From a virus: a stretch of DNA of 25,792 nucleotides. The position numbers and the translations under genes are program-made. Positions 1-8,074 of the stretch are shown here, piece by piece (within the stretch, counting starts at the first letter, position 1; every line of letters starts with the position of its first letter). The notes below the pieces were generated by a model that was not told the DNA's origin, made no database searches, and saw only the letters and a list, made by a program, of their open reading frames with translations. The stretch spans positions 1-25,792 of the IMG/VR virus record IMGVR_UViG_3300033148_002045; one strand, given 5' to 3'.

Positions 1-683
1 TTCTCCCACTCAGCGTATGCCTCTGGTGATATTAATGCCGCTTGTAAGGCACCGGCGCCCGCTTCTGGATCTATCAGCTTTATAAGTGCCGCCTCTTCCT
101 TGAGCGCATTTGTGAAGGTCTTGTCGTCACCTTCGGCTTTCGGCCTATCTACTATCAACTTACCTTCTGGATCGTATCGTCCTTGTCCTTCTGAGAGCGT
201 AAAGCCTTTTCCTTTTTTGCCCTTACCCTTCAACGTCTTAAGGTCTTCTGCCGTTGGCTCCGTCCATTTTTTCGTACCCGCATCCCATATCAAAGGATTG
301 CCGGTTGTCTTATCGTAAGTCCACCATCCACCATCTTCCAGCTTGATCTTATTGCCGTCAGGAGATATCTGGATTGACTCGACAGGTGCGGTAATACCCA
401 TCTTGGGAGCGATTACATCACGGAACATTTCAGTTGCAATGCCTTCAGTCTTTGGGTTCGATCCCAACTTTTCCCAGGTAGCCATCATATTCTTAAATTC
501 TTCAGCCTCACCTAACCTCTCGTCCTGTCCGGCCTCGAACTCCCCTGCCTTGCTTAATTCCCTTCCGGCTACACCGGCTATCAAAGGAGCCGCATAACCT
601 GAACTACCCTGCCTTTCTGTTAAGGCTCTAAAGCCCTTTTCGTGGGGATTCTTCCTAGCGTATGTATCGTAAATTCCTGGCAT
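1..683 (-). CDS. Unknown phage protein, probably virion or ejection protein (3' end cut by window)
   Basis: Reading leftward from an ATG at 683 the frame stays open to base 1, giving at least 227 residues and no stop, so the C-terminus lies outside the window. The protein begins MPGIYDTYARKNP. It has a Gly/Ala-containing stretch near residues 28-45, a Glu-rich helical-looking stretch (about 45-70), and a segment with several Trp residues and GK-rich turns (about 105-165). No catalytic motif is recognised. It follows the 373-residue protein by about 10 bases, with GGAGGT-like bases before the ATG, so it belongs to the same late transcript. In short-tailed phages the genes after the tail tube and fibre often encode ejected internal virion proteins. 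That role is inferred from position only. Confidence 0.6.
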   Translation of the reverse strand, partial: MPGIYDTYARKNPHEKGFRALTERQGSSGYAAPLIAGVAGRELSKAGEFEAGQDERLGEAEEFKNMMATWEKLGSNPKTEGIATEMFRDVIAPKMGITAPVESIQISPDGNKIKLEDGGWWTYDKTTGNPLIWDAGTKKWTEPTAEDLKTLKGKGKKGKGFTLSEGQGRYDPEGKLIVDRPKAEGDDKTFTNALKEEAALIKLIDPEAGAGALQAALISPEAYAEWE

Positions 684-693
684 AATAACCTCC

Positions 694-1815
694 TTATTTT
701 CCTAAACTATAACCGCTACCACCACTACCACCGCTGAGACTGAATTTACTGTAATCAGGGCTTATGCTCTTTCCTCCTCCTCCTCCTCCTCCGCCACCAT
801 AGCCATAGAGGAAGGCAAGCCCGGAAGATGTGTCAAGCATACTCTTAGTGAAGTTCTGGTTCCTTATCGAATCAGCCTCCCACTTTTGTATCGCCGCATT
901 GTTCGACAATCCATAAGAGGACATAACCCCTGCGGTACCTAAGCGAGCCTGAGATCCTGCCTGTCCTGCTTTCTGTATAGCCAAAGCCTCGTCAGCCCTA
1001 CCGCCAGCGTCAATATAGTTCAGGGTATTAAGGTCAAACTCCCTGTCGTACCTTTCAAGCTCCTGCGATGCAAGGGTTGCCTGTTGAGCGATATCAACAT
1101 CGATCCCCGCTTTTTCACTCCGCATCTCGGCTTCAGTGTCAACCTGATACCTGGATCCGGTTAAGCCTCTTGCATTGGCAGTTTCTCTGGATCCCTTAAC
1201 GGCCTTGTCATATCTCTTGTCAACGTCAAGGTGAAGAGCGTCTGAGTAGGTCTGTGCATATTCCTCATAACCTCTGTAATCCGAGGACCTTGACTCAGGA
1301 GCGGCGATCTCGTCCTCTGCGGCTTTAATAAGCTGGGCTTTGGACATTTCCAAGCCCCCCTTACCAACAAGATTGACTATTGACGCAAGTTTACCGCCAC
1401 TAAAATAGCCTTTCCCACCGACTGCTGGAATAAGATCTCTGACTGTTGCCTCTCTTTCATTAAGTGTTTCAATTTCTTTTCTAAGCTCCGCAACCCTACC
1501 ATCTCTCTCAGACTGCGATCCACTTGCGTTTAACTTATAAAGGATCCCTGTCCTGATTTCTCCCCTTAATTTATCATCTGCCTTCTGCTCTGCCGTCTTT
1601 GGTGCCGCCTTGTAGATGTAGGCATTTTTACCAGCGTCCCACTCCTGGGATCCAGCTAGGTTCCCATCACTGTCGTAACTGAAGTAATTTGCCGGTGGTG
1701 GAGCCGGTGGTATGTTGGGCGCTTTGGGTGCGTTTGCTGCTGAATATACTGCCGCCGCACCTGTGGCTACTGCGCCAACACCTAAAGCTATTGCCAATCC
1801 AGTTGCTATCGCCAT
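694..1815 (-). CDS. Putative internal virion / ejection protein with N-terminal hydrophobic segment and poly-Gly C-terminus
   Basis: A 373-residue protein. Residues 2-30 form a small-residue hydrophobic segment (MAIATGLAIALGVGAVATGA) that reads like a membrane-inserting helix rather than a cleaved signal. A proline-rich linker (about 30-42) follows, then a long charged, helix-rich body (about 70-300) with many Lys/Glu/Ala/Arg. The C-terminus is extremely Gly/Ser-rich and includes ten successive Gly around residues 340-350, encoded partly by seven GGA repeats at 772-792. Its ATG at 1815 shares a base with the stop of the acetyltransferase gene, so the two are translationally coupled. The amphipathic/hydrophobic N-terminus and the position after the tail genes suggest an ejected internal virion protein. 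No family is recognised with certainty. Confidence 0.65.
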   Translation of the reverse strand: MAIATGLAIALGVGAVATGAAAVYSAANAPKAPNIPPAPPPANYFSYDSDGNLAGSQEWDAGKNAYIYKAAPKTAEQKADDKLRGEIRTGILYKLNASGSQSERDGRVAELRKEIETLNEREATVRDLIPAVGGKGYFSGGKLASIVNLVGKGGLEMSKAQLIKAAEDEIAAPESRSSDYRGYEEYAQTYSDALHLDVDKRYDKAVKGSRETANARGLTGSRYQVDTEAEMRSEKAGIDVDIAQQATLASQELERYDREFDLNTLNYIDAGGRADEALAIQKAGQAGSQARLGTAGVMSSYGLSNNAAIQKWEADSIRNQNFTKSMLDTSSGLAFLYGYGGGGGGGGGKSISPDYSKFSLSGGSGGSGYSLGK

Positions 1816-2258
1816 TAGATTATCTCCTTCATATAGTGAATTTCTATAGGCTTATAACCTCTCTTATCGTATATCCTCTTGACTTTTTCAGGCATAAGAT
1901 CTGTCAGGTGAACCATGATGATACGCTTACACTCTTTAGACTTCGCCCACGTTTCAAAGGCGTCCAGGAGAAGCAAGCCTTTTCCTCTTTGCTCAGGAAG
2001 AACGAACCAAAACAATTCTGTTGCACTCAGTAGGCCACTATTGACATCAGGATAACAGAAACCGCCTATCGTCCCACAAATCTTATCACCCTCAAATAGC
2101 CCATAAATTATACCAATTCCGGCATCAATGAATTGCGTCCAGTTCTTTTTGAACACTTCCATGTCAAAGTCCTTAAGATGTTCGGAAGAAGCGAAAAACT
2201 TAGTTGCTATCTCCCGCAGGATATCAAGCTCGTCTGTTCTTAGGCTTCGTATTTCCAT
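1815..2258 (-). CDS. GNAT-family N-acetyltransferase
   Basis: A 147-residue protein with the GNAT fold pattern. Beta strands lie around residues 46-68 (IIYGLFEGDKICGTIGGF). Motif A is at about 81-105, with strand ELFWFVL followed by the acetyl-CoA pyrophosphate loop Q90-R91-G92-K93-G94 and helix LLLLDAFETWAK. A final region, KRIYDKRGYKPIEIHY, corresponds to motif B. It is therefore expected to transfer an acetyl group from acetyl-CoA to an amine, but the substrate is not predictable. GNAT genes are recurrent cargo inside structural modules of short-tailed phages, where they could modify a virion or host protein. It lies 13 bases after the lipoprotein gene and overlaps the next gene by one base. 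Confidence 0.85.
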   Translation of the reverse strand: MEIRSLRTDELDILREIATKFFASSEHLKDFDMEVFKKNWTQFIDAGIGIIYGLFEGDKICGTIGGFCYPDVNSGLLSATELFWFVLPEQRGKGLLLLDAFETWAKSKECKRIIMVHLTDLMPEKVKRIYDKRGYKPIEIHYMKEII

Positions 2259-2271
2259 TAGAAATCCATCC

Positions 2272-2622
2272 TCAAAAATGAGCTAAATTCCACATGACAA
2301 CAGCCCCTTCTCCAGTGGTAACAATCTTTAAACCATTTAATCTCCAGTTATGAGGCATGTAATGAGCAACCGTAAAAACTGCAACATTAGCTATTCCAAC
2401 ACCTATCCATACTTTCTTCATGTCAGGGTAGCAACTATCTTTTTTCCTGACCAATTTATTCTTCTCACATATACCATTCTTTTCAAACTGTGAAGTCGTA
2501 AGACCGTCACCTATGGTGGTTAAGGTGAAGGTAAACATCCAGTTTTTTTCTTCACCTGTCCAGTTGCCACCAGCGCAAGAGGTTATTAGGAAACAAGATG
2601 CTATGATAATTATTGTTTTCAT
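2272..2622 (-). CDS. Predicted lipoprotein, unknown function
   Basis: A 116-residue protein. Residues 1-15 (MKTIIIIASCFLITS) form a short lipoprotein signal, with lipobox I13-T14-S15-C16 giving a lipid-modified Cys16. Residues +2 and +3 are Ala-Gly, which in Gram-negative hosts favours outer-membrane sorting. The mature part has two Cys in GICEKN and DSCYPD about 15 residues apart. A moderately hydrophobic segment (about 70-90, VWIGVGIANVAVFTVAHYM) could be a membrane helix, and another lies near the C-terminus. The start shares a base with the stop of the fibre-like gene. Phage lipoproteins can act as superinfection exclusion factors or as outer spanins. Neither is demonstrated here: no paired inner spanin is visible, and the length and internal hydrophobic segment are not spanin-like. 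Confidence 0.8.
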   Translation of the reverse strand: MKTIIIIASCFLITSCAGGNWTGEEKNWMFTFTLTTIGDGLTTSQFEKNGICEKNKLVRKKDSCYPDMKKVWIGVGIANVAVFTVAHYMPHNWRLNGLKIVTTGEGAVVMWNLAHF

Positions 2623-3689
2623 TATGGTAGAAGCTCCAACATTGCAGTAAAAGCCTTAAAACTTATATTCGCATGAGCATCACCATGTTGATAGGTAACG
2701 GAAAGAGTCAACGCCCCGGTAGAATCTTCGGCTACCGCATTGTGCATACTTAATACGTTTTCGGCGTTATAAATTGATGTGCTATCTGAGCCATCCATTG
2801 TTTGACCACCGCCATCATCACAATGAAGGACAGAGTAAGCCACCTGTGCGCTTGCAGAATTCTTAGCTTGCAAAATTGCAGACAGAACGACATGCGCCCT
2901 GCCCGCATTGATAGCGAAAGTACTAGCTGGAGTAAGCGTGGCTATTGTTGTGGCGCCGTATTTGACTTTTACAATTGGAGTGGTTGTGCTGCCAGAATTG
3001 TTTAGGTGATCTCCAAGAAGCGTTAAGCGCAATCCTCTGTTAGTAGACAACGTATTGGCTGGAACAGAAAAAGAATATACTGTGGTTTCGGTTGTGGTGT
3101 TCACGACCTCTGTTTCAGTTACATCCCTATCAAGAACAATAACAGATGTGCTGGGTCGTGACTGTCCGGTCAATCTCCAATCTCCTGTCGCATATTCACG
3201 GAAGGTTATTTCGTCCCCTGCCATTGTCGTTATGTTTAATCCGTATGGCAGGATCAAATCAGTTGCATGATGGGTGAGCGTTAATACTCCGTCAAAATGA
3301 AGCGTTACTTCTTTACCAACTTGTCCACTTGTAATAATAGATGTTATTGAAGTTGTGCCTGTAACATCAAAGTAATCACCATCTGTAGGAAAACTTGCTG
3401 TAGTGAATAAAGCTGCCTCACTTACTACATCAGCGCCTTTCTCGCCCAATAGTCCTAAATTCGTCGCACTCAACGTCCCTATTGTTATCCAGGCATTGTT
3501 CGCTGCGTTCCGTATCTTTAAGAGATCGTTTGCCGTGTCAGTCCACATCTGAAAGGCGTACATGGTGGACGGCTCTGTGGCGCCTGAGTTGGTGCTTGCC
3601 AACGCCTGTATTGCGGCATTAATAGCAATCCTCATGGTTGCTCCGGTATTCGCGTCCCCTGTGGCTATGTCCATATCGTGCTGGCTCAT
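2622..3689 (-). CDS. Tail fibre / appendage-like structural protein
   Basis: A 355-residue protein. The N-terminal part (about 1-72) has the pattern common in short-tailed phage appendage proteins: a start of the form MSQHD.DIA, a helix INAAIQALAS, then SGATEPSTMYAFQMWTDTA and LLKIRNAANNAWITIG, which recurs in fibre N-termini. It is followed by a beta-rich section (about 85-180) with LHFDGVLTLTHHATDLILP and GDEITFREYATGDWRLTG, resembling the beta-roll at the end of fibre modules. A Thr/Ser/Val-rich beta domain of about 170 residues then continues to the C-terminus. The fold suggests a trimeric or hub-attached fibre that contacts the host. It begins right at the stop codon of the nozzle gene, fitting a tail operon. 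Confidence 0.75.
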   Translation of the reverse strand: MSQHDMDIATGDANTGATMRIAINAAIQALASTNSGATEPSTMYAFQMWTDTANDLLKIRNAANNAWITIGTLSATNLGLLGEKGADVVSEAALFTTASFPTDGDYFDVTGTTSITSIITSGQVGKEVTLHFDGVLTLTHHATDLILPYGLNITTMAGDEITFREYATGDWRLTGQSRPSTSVIVLDRDVTETEVVNTTTETTVYSFSVPANTLSTNRGLRLTLLGDHLNNSGSTTTPIVKVKYGATTIATLTPASTFAINAGRAHVVLSAILQAKNSASAQVAYSVLHCDDGGGQTMDGSDSTSIYNAENVLSMHNAVAEDSTGALTLSVTYQHGDAHANISFKAFTAMLELLP

Positions 3690-5152
3690 TATCTACCTCC
3701 TATCTCACCATAGATTATTATATCGTCAATTTCAACCTGTTTATCTGAGGTATTCGAGAAAATCATCTGTGCATTTCTCCCCGATCCAAACAAAGGTATC
3801 TCTACTTTGGAGTACGGTATTTCATCCATATTCGTCCATGCATCAAAATCAGCCACACCGTCCCATAACGTAAGGTTGTCAGGTGCCGTGTCAAATGTCG
3901 TGTACTGCGTTGCCGGAGACAGGTTCATATCGTACTTCATTTCAAGCGTTATTGTGGCTGTAGCAAAAGGATATGTAATAATCTCTGCACGTTTAGGATA
4001 GACCTTGTACCCTTTACCAGAGAACGCGAACCACGCTGTCTCCCATAACATAGCAGGATTGACTCCTGCAAAGTCGGAGACTGTCGGATCTACTTGGTAA
4101 AGAAAACCTGTTCCACAATAATAGAGATCCCCGCTGGCTGTGCTGAACATCCCATTCACATCGGCTCCTACAATCCTACCCCATGCTTTCCATGTATAGG
4201 AATAGACCCATATAGTCGTGCCTATCAGGAGTAAATACCAACCTTGAGAAGGATAATGTGCGGAAGAGAAGTTTGACCCGCTTAGTATCTGCGATCTTAT
4301 GGTAGGATCTATGGCCTCGGAAAGATCGTTCATGTTCAGGTTCCCGGTAGTCACTATTTGCTTAAGGCTCTTAACACCGGAGTCATATAAAAGAGCGAGA
4401 TCTGTTCCAAGTCCCTCGATTGTACCGGTATCAACAACACCGGCTCCTTCTATGAGTTGAGCTATTGCGAAGTCACCGCTTGCCGTTGGATCCGAACCAC
4501 TATAAATGACAATGGTATTCCTGAAATAGAATATCAGGAGATCCACATAGGTGCCTATGTCCAACAACTCTCCACCACGCCTTAAGACGTACTGGAAGTC
4601 GAGAAAGCCGGCATCATCAGCCGTTGTGTAGTCCTCCGGGTCATCTAAGGCTGAATGAGTGGCGAGAAGGACGTTGGTACGTTCCAGAAACCACACCCTG
4701 CCTTTATGCACATGAACCTTAAAAGCTGTAGCAGGGGGAGTGCCGCCAAGAGCCGAGACCGTAGTGCCGTCATACTTCATTGGCGCATCCACGCCATTTA
4801 CCATGATACAGAGGTTCTTCATCGTGGCAAAAGAAACCTTTGCACTGGAGTCGAGACCTGTCTTTATCTCCGTTAAACCTGCCCCTGCAACCTTCCAGAT
4901 CTTACCGCCTCCGGCACATAGTATCTGAGTGGTGCCGTCTGTTTTTTTGAACTCCCATCCTGTCTTAATAACATTCGTTACAGTGGAAGAGTTTATTTTC
5001 GTATAGCCAGGAACCTTTGCAATGCCACCCCTCAGCGATATGTGGCAGTTCTGGAGTTTCATGGAATACTTGAAAGGCATCTTCGAGATTGGGAATATAG
5101 ACGCCTCTCCTGCGGTGAAATCTCTTATTGGGAATGGTGTTAAATTTGCCAT
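3689..5152 (-). CDS. Tail nozzle / stabilisation-type protein (P22 gp10-like)
   Basis: A 487-residue, almost entirely beta-strand protein. The N-terminus contains LRGGIAKVPGYTKINSS, the 'PGY' signature of tail nozzle/stabilisation proteins. Repeats of the form 'VNGVDAPMKYDGTTVSAL', 'VHVHKGRVWFLERTN', 'LATHSALDDPEDY' and 'IVIYSGSDP' look like successive blades of a beta-propeller-like ring. In the P22 and T7 families this class of protein forms the lower tail tube that completes the channel below the adaptor. The preceding gene is a tail adaptor candidate ending at the adjacent base, and the following gene is a fibre, which is the expected order. Assignment rests on pattern and order, not on a computed alignment. 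Confidence 0.8.
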   Translation of the reverse strand: MANLTPFPIRDFTAGEASIFPISKMPFKYSMKLQNCHISLRGGIAKVPGYTKINSSTVTNVIKTGWEFKKTDGTTQILCAGGGKIWKVAGAGLTEIKTGLDSSAKVSFATMKNLCIMVNGVDAPMKYDGTTVSALGGTPPATAFKVHVHKGRVWFLERTNVLLATHSALDDPEDYTTADDAGFLDFQYVLRRGGELLDIGTYVDLLIFYFRNTIVIYSGSDPTASGDFAIAQLIEGAGVVDTGTIEGLGTDLALLYDSGVKSLKQIVTTGNLNMNDLSEAIDPTIRSQILSGSNFSSAHYPSQGWYLLLIGTTIWVYSYTWKAWGRIVGADVNGMFSTASGDLYYCGTGFLYQVDPTVSDFAGVNPAMLWETAWFAFSGKGYKVYPKRAEIITYPFATATITLEMKYDMNLSPATQYTTFDTAPDNLTLWDGVADFDAWTNMDEIPYSKVEIPLFGSGRNAQMIFSNTSDKQVEIDDIIIYGEIGGR

Positions 5153-5788
5153 TTACATCGGCTCCACATCTTTTAAATTACTCAAGCCCTGATTGATAGC
5201 TGTACCTGTGAGGCTGTTAAGGAACTCCTCAAGCTCTACGTTTTCTGCGTTGCCCTGCTCTATCTTAGCGATTATATGCCCGCCTGAAATCATCGTGTCT
5301 TCGTCAAGTAAAGGTACATCGGTTGCGCTAGTCAACCTTGCCGGACGTTTAATGGCCTCCACATCTATCTGATACACCGCATCCGGAACCGGGTGTACTT
5401 CGATTTTAACATCGTCACCGGCTCTGCTATACATCCGATACACCAAAGGCTGTGCCTCTGTGGATCCTTGCTGTCGAACATACTCCCTGAAATCACCATC
5501 CTCAAACTTTACGAGAGGATCGGATGTGCTGATCTGTAAATTCGTTAGCGTTGAAATCTCTCCGGAAGGATCGAGAGAAACTGTGTAAATCTTTGTCGAT
5601 GCCACCGTGTCAAAGTTGCCGTATATCTTTAAGGCATCCCAAACGGTAGCGTCCTTCATTATGTCTCTCTGTACCCTGTTAAGAAAGCCCAGGATAAGGG
5701 CAGCATGAGCGTCTGTGATAGCTGGGGATTGCGGGAGTCTTAAGTTCTTCTGTATCTCGTTAATTATGTTTAAGACATTTAGAGCCAT
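5153..5788 (-). CDS. Head-tail / tail adaptor protein (tail tubular A-like)
   Basis: A 211-residue protein. An N-terminal helical segment (MALNVLNIINEIQKNLRLPQ) is followed by a helix around 'LILGFLNRVQRDIM', then a beta-rich core and a C-terminal helix with 'MISGGHIIAKIEQGNAENVELEEFLNSL'. Proteins of this shape, between about 190 and 220 residues and encoded just before the nozzle, are ring-forming tail adaptors that bind the portal exit and the nozzle. The GG-x-I-x-x-x-x-x-G segment near residue 170 is also typical of these adaptors, where the protein docks a helix to neighbours. It is ten bases from the WMG-repeat gene and one base before the nozzle gene. The family assignment is by pattern and neighbourhood. 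Confidence 0.72.
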   Translation of the reverse strand: MALNVLNIINEIQKNLRLPQSPAITDAHAALILGFLNRVQRDIMKDATVWDALKIYGNFDTVASTKIYTVSLDPSGEISTLTNLQISTSDPLVKFEDGDFREYVRQQGSTEAQPLVYRMYSRAGDDVKIEVHPVPDAVYQIDVEAIKRPARLTSATDVPLLDEDTMISGGHIIAKIEQGNAENVELEEFLNSLTGTAINQGLSNLKDVEPM

Positions 5789-5798
5789 AATTTGTCTC

Positions 5799-6002
5799 CT
5801 ATGACAATTTAATTTGATCTGTCGGCGTAAAACCTACACCATTAATCTGATCTGTCTCGAATGCGGCAACACCATCTATTACATCGGTAGGTGAATAAGG
5901 AGTGCCGACAATTATGTCAGTCAAAGCGGCGGCGCCCATCCAATCGCCCATCCACTTACCCATCCATCCGCCCATCCATCCGCTATCTGTCTCTCTTGAC
6001 AT
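5799..6002 (-). CDS. Small WMG-repeat protein, unknown function
   Basis: A 67-residue protein whose ATG overlaps the stop of the 690-residue gene in a TAATG junction, so it is likely translated by coupling. Residues 8-23 are four tandem tetrapeptides, GWMG-GWMG-KWMG-DWMG, encoded by four 12-base repeats. The C-terminal part alternates 'YSPTDVIDG', 'FETDQINGV' and 'FTPTDQIKLS', which looks like a degenerate D-x-I-x-G-V repeat. No membrane segment or catalytic motif is visible. It lies between the exported-protein block and the tail adaptor, so it may be a small virion or assembly peptide, but nothing in the sequence proves this. Confidence 0.6.
   Translation of the reverse strand: MSRETDSGWMGGWMGKWMGDWMGAAALTDIIVGTPYSPTDVIDGVAAFETDQINGVGFTPTDQIKLS
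5934..5981 (-). repeat. Four tandem 12-bp repeats encoding x-W-M-G
   Basis: On the coding (minus) strand the unit is GGATGGATGGGC with small changes (GGATGGATGGGT, AAGTGGATGGGC, GATTGGATGGGC). The period of 12 keeps the reading frame, so copy-number change would add or remove whole tetrapeptides. Confidence 0.9.
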
Positions 6003-8074
6003 TAATTACACCCTGTTAAAATTAGAGTCACGGCGTCTCTGTTAAAACTTACGTCCATCGTGGATGACACAACATTTGTATCATCGTCAATATTTCTGAA
6101 CTTAGGTGTTGTTGTACCCATACCGGTACTTATACCAAGCTGAGTAGCTGCCATTGCACATATAATTTCTCTCAGTGTCCGTGTACCGTCCACCGTTTCG
6201 TCAAGTATTGCATCAACAGCAGCAGCAGTTAAGGCCATAGAATCCCCTGCCTTTGCAGGAGCATAATTACCCTGAGTCGTTGCAAGGGTTGTTCCGTCTG
6301 CACCCGTTACTGTGTCGAGATCAGTTTGTGCGGTGTCCTGCTTCGCCTCTGTAGCTAAACCGCTTTGTACCTGAGTAACATCATATCTCGCATCATCACT
6401 AAGAGTCAGATTTGTAATCCCTGAAGTCGTGAAATTTCCCCTTATCGCTACCGTACCACCTGTGCTAGTCCCTTCAATAAACTGACCGTTACCCTCAAGG
6501 CTCATCGTGTCAGTCCCCGTATCACCCATAGCCTCTACCTGAATACCGCCTGAGTAATTCCTAAAGCTTACATTCGTATTACCCACTGCTGCGCCAAAGT
6601 CAAGAGACGGTGAACCTGTACCAGCTACTTCGGAATAACAGCCAATACAAGCGTAGTCACCTGCTGCCGACAAAGTGAGTGTTGTTGAAAGTCCACTCTC
6701 CTGAAAATGCGCCTCACCAATAGTTACCGTTCCGATATGAGCATGTTCAAACTCTACCTCACCTGTAGGAGTTGTTCCTGTGCCTGATACTGCTGGACCA
6801 TGAAAATGTGTGTTTGATATATCCTGACCACCTAAAGCAAGCGTCCAGTCATGTCCATAGAAAACCTGACTTACCTGACTTGCTGCCAAAGTAATGGTTG
6901 AATTTGGAGCGATACTGAAACGATTAAGGTTCAAAGCCGTAGCCAAAGTATTCGCTGCTGCAATCGTTGAGACAGGGTTCGTAGAAACCCCATCAATACC
7001 AACTACTGTATTCGTGTTTGAAAGATTTGTATCTATCCAGATCGAACCACCATCATAAATAGACGTTCCGAGAGAAAACGATGTAAACATCTGATCTATT
7101 GCAAGGGTTGCTGTGGTCAATCCTGAGGCAGCGTAGAATCTAATCCTCACCTTTCCAATATTACTATTAGTACCAACCATTGACGTAAATAAATCATAAC
7201 TGTTCACCTCATTTGTAGAAGCTGCCTTCCCTGATAATGTCCCGATCTGCACCCATCCAGGGGCTATCCAATCATACCCAAACACATCAAGAGAATCATT
7301 ATTACCGTTTAAATAACCTGTGACCGTAACTGAAGATGGAATCCCTGCCCCTATGGTGAACTCATAATACAGTTCCATCGCCCCTGTGTCGTCAGTATGC
7401 TCATGGTTCGTGCCGTCAAGGGCTGCTGTGCTTGCATAAGTGCCGCTTGACTGCGTGCCTGTGGTCAAGGTAACTGACGCAGGGGAGGTATTTACAGCCG
7501 AACCGACATTTGAGATATTTGAGAGTTGACTTTGTGTTGAGGGGAAGGTATCGCCTGTTAAACCGGTTGTGTCATATTGATTGACTATATTTGCATGAGC
7601 CGTAGCACCAAGATAAGAGTCGCCTGTCTGCGCTGTATGGCCTGTGAGTGTCGAAACGGTAGGTACAACTGCACTCGTATGTGTAATAGCTTCAAGTTGG
7701 GCTAATAAATCCCCTGTCCTCCAAGGGTATAGAACAAGCATGGTATCTTTTGAGTCAGTCGTTGTAGACTGCACCTTGACAGAAACAGTGTCACAGTTCA
7801 TTTCCCCGGACGTTAAGTCGAGATAGTACATACCTGAAGAAGTGGCTATCTCAGTCGCTTCATTAGTTGCGTCACCATCACCAGCAGCGTCACAACTTAT
7901 CTCAGTATCCAGCCCTGCTGCACCCGTTACAGGATCACCGTCGTTGTCTAATATCGGGAACGAAACACGAAACGCCTGATTCTTAACTGGCACAATAGTT
8001 GCATCTGTCGAAGCACCCCATACATTAGGAACGCTAAGTAGTAAGATTATGAGTATGCTAAGTAGTATCTTCAT
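6002..8074 (-). CDS. Exported 690-residue protein with phage tail-type modules
   Basis: Residues 1-20 (MKILLSILIILLLSVPNVWG) are a textbook Sec signal: Lys, a long Leu/Ile core, and a likely cut before or after Ala21. Residues 25-115 match a module common in phage tail and virion proteins, seen here as KNQAFRVSFPILDNDGDPVT, an AGLDTEIS.DA segment, and SSGMYYLDLTSGEMN. The middle (about 130-560) is Thr/Ser/Gly-rich and beta-strand-rich. Near residue 590 a short coiled or helical patch (ATEAKQDTAQTDLDTV) starts a C-terminal phage module: AAVDAILDETVDGTRTLREI, then a final beta hairpin with FRNIDDDTNVV and VSFNRDAVTLIL. Six Cys are visible. A phage structural architecture with an export signal is unusual. 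It could be placed outside the cytoplasm or be a periplasm-matured appendage. Its ATG lies one base before the stop of the preceding gene. Confidence 0.75.
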   Translation of the reverse strand: MKILLSILIILLLSVPNVWGASTDATIVPVKNQAFRVSFPILDNDGDPVTGAAGLDTEISCDAAGDGDATNEATEIATSSGMYYLDLTSGEMNCDTVSVKVQSTTTDSKDTMLVLYPWRTGDLLAQLEAITHTSAVVPTVSTLTGHTAQTGDSYLGATAHANIVNQYDTTGLTGDTFPSTQSQLSNISNVGSAVNTSPASVTLTTGTQSSGTYASTAALDGTNHEHTDDTGAMELYYEFTIGAGIPSSVTVTGYLNGNNDSLDVFGYDWIAPGWVQIGTLSGKAASTNEVNSYDLFTSMVGTNSNIGKVRIRFYAASGLTTATLAIDQMFTSFSLGTSIYDGGSIWIDTNLSNTNTVVGIDGVSTNPVSTIAAANTLATALNLNRFSIAPNSTITLAASQVSQVFYGHDWTLALGGQDISNTHFHGPAVSGTGTTPTGEVEFEHAHIGTVTIGEAHFQESGLSTTLTLSAAGDYACIGCYSEVAGTGSPSLDFGAAVGNTNVSFRNYSGGIQVEAMGDTGTDTMSLEGNGQFIEGTSTGGTVAIRGNFTTSGITNLTLSDDARYDVTQVQSGLATEAKQDTAQTDLDTVTGADGTTLATTQGNYAPAKAGDSMALTAAAVDAILDETVDGTRTLREIICAMAATQLGISTGMGTTTPKFRNIDDDTNVVSSTMDVSFNRDAVTLILTGCN

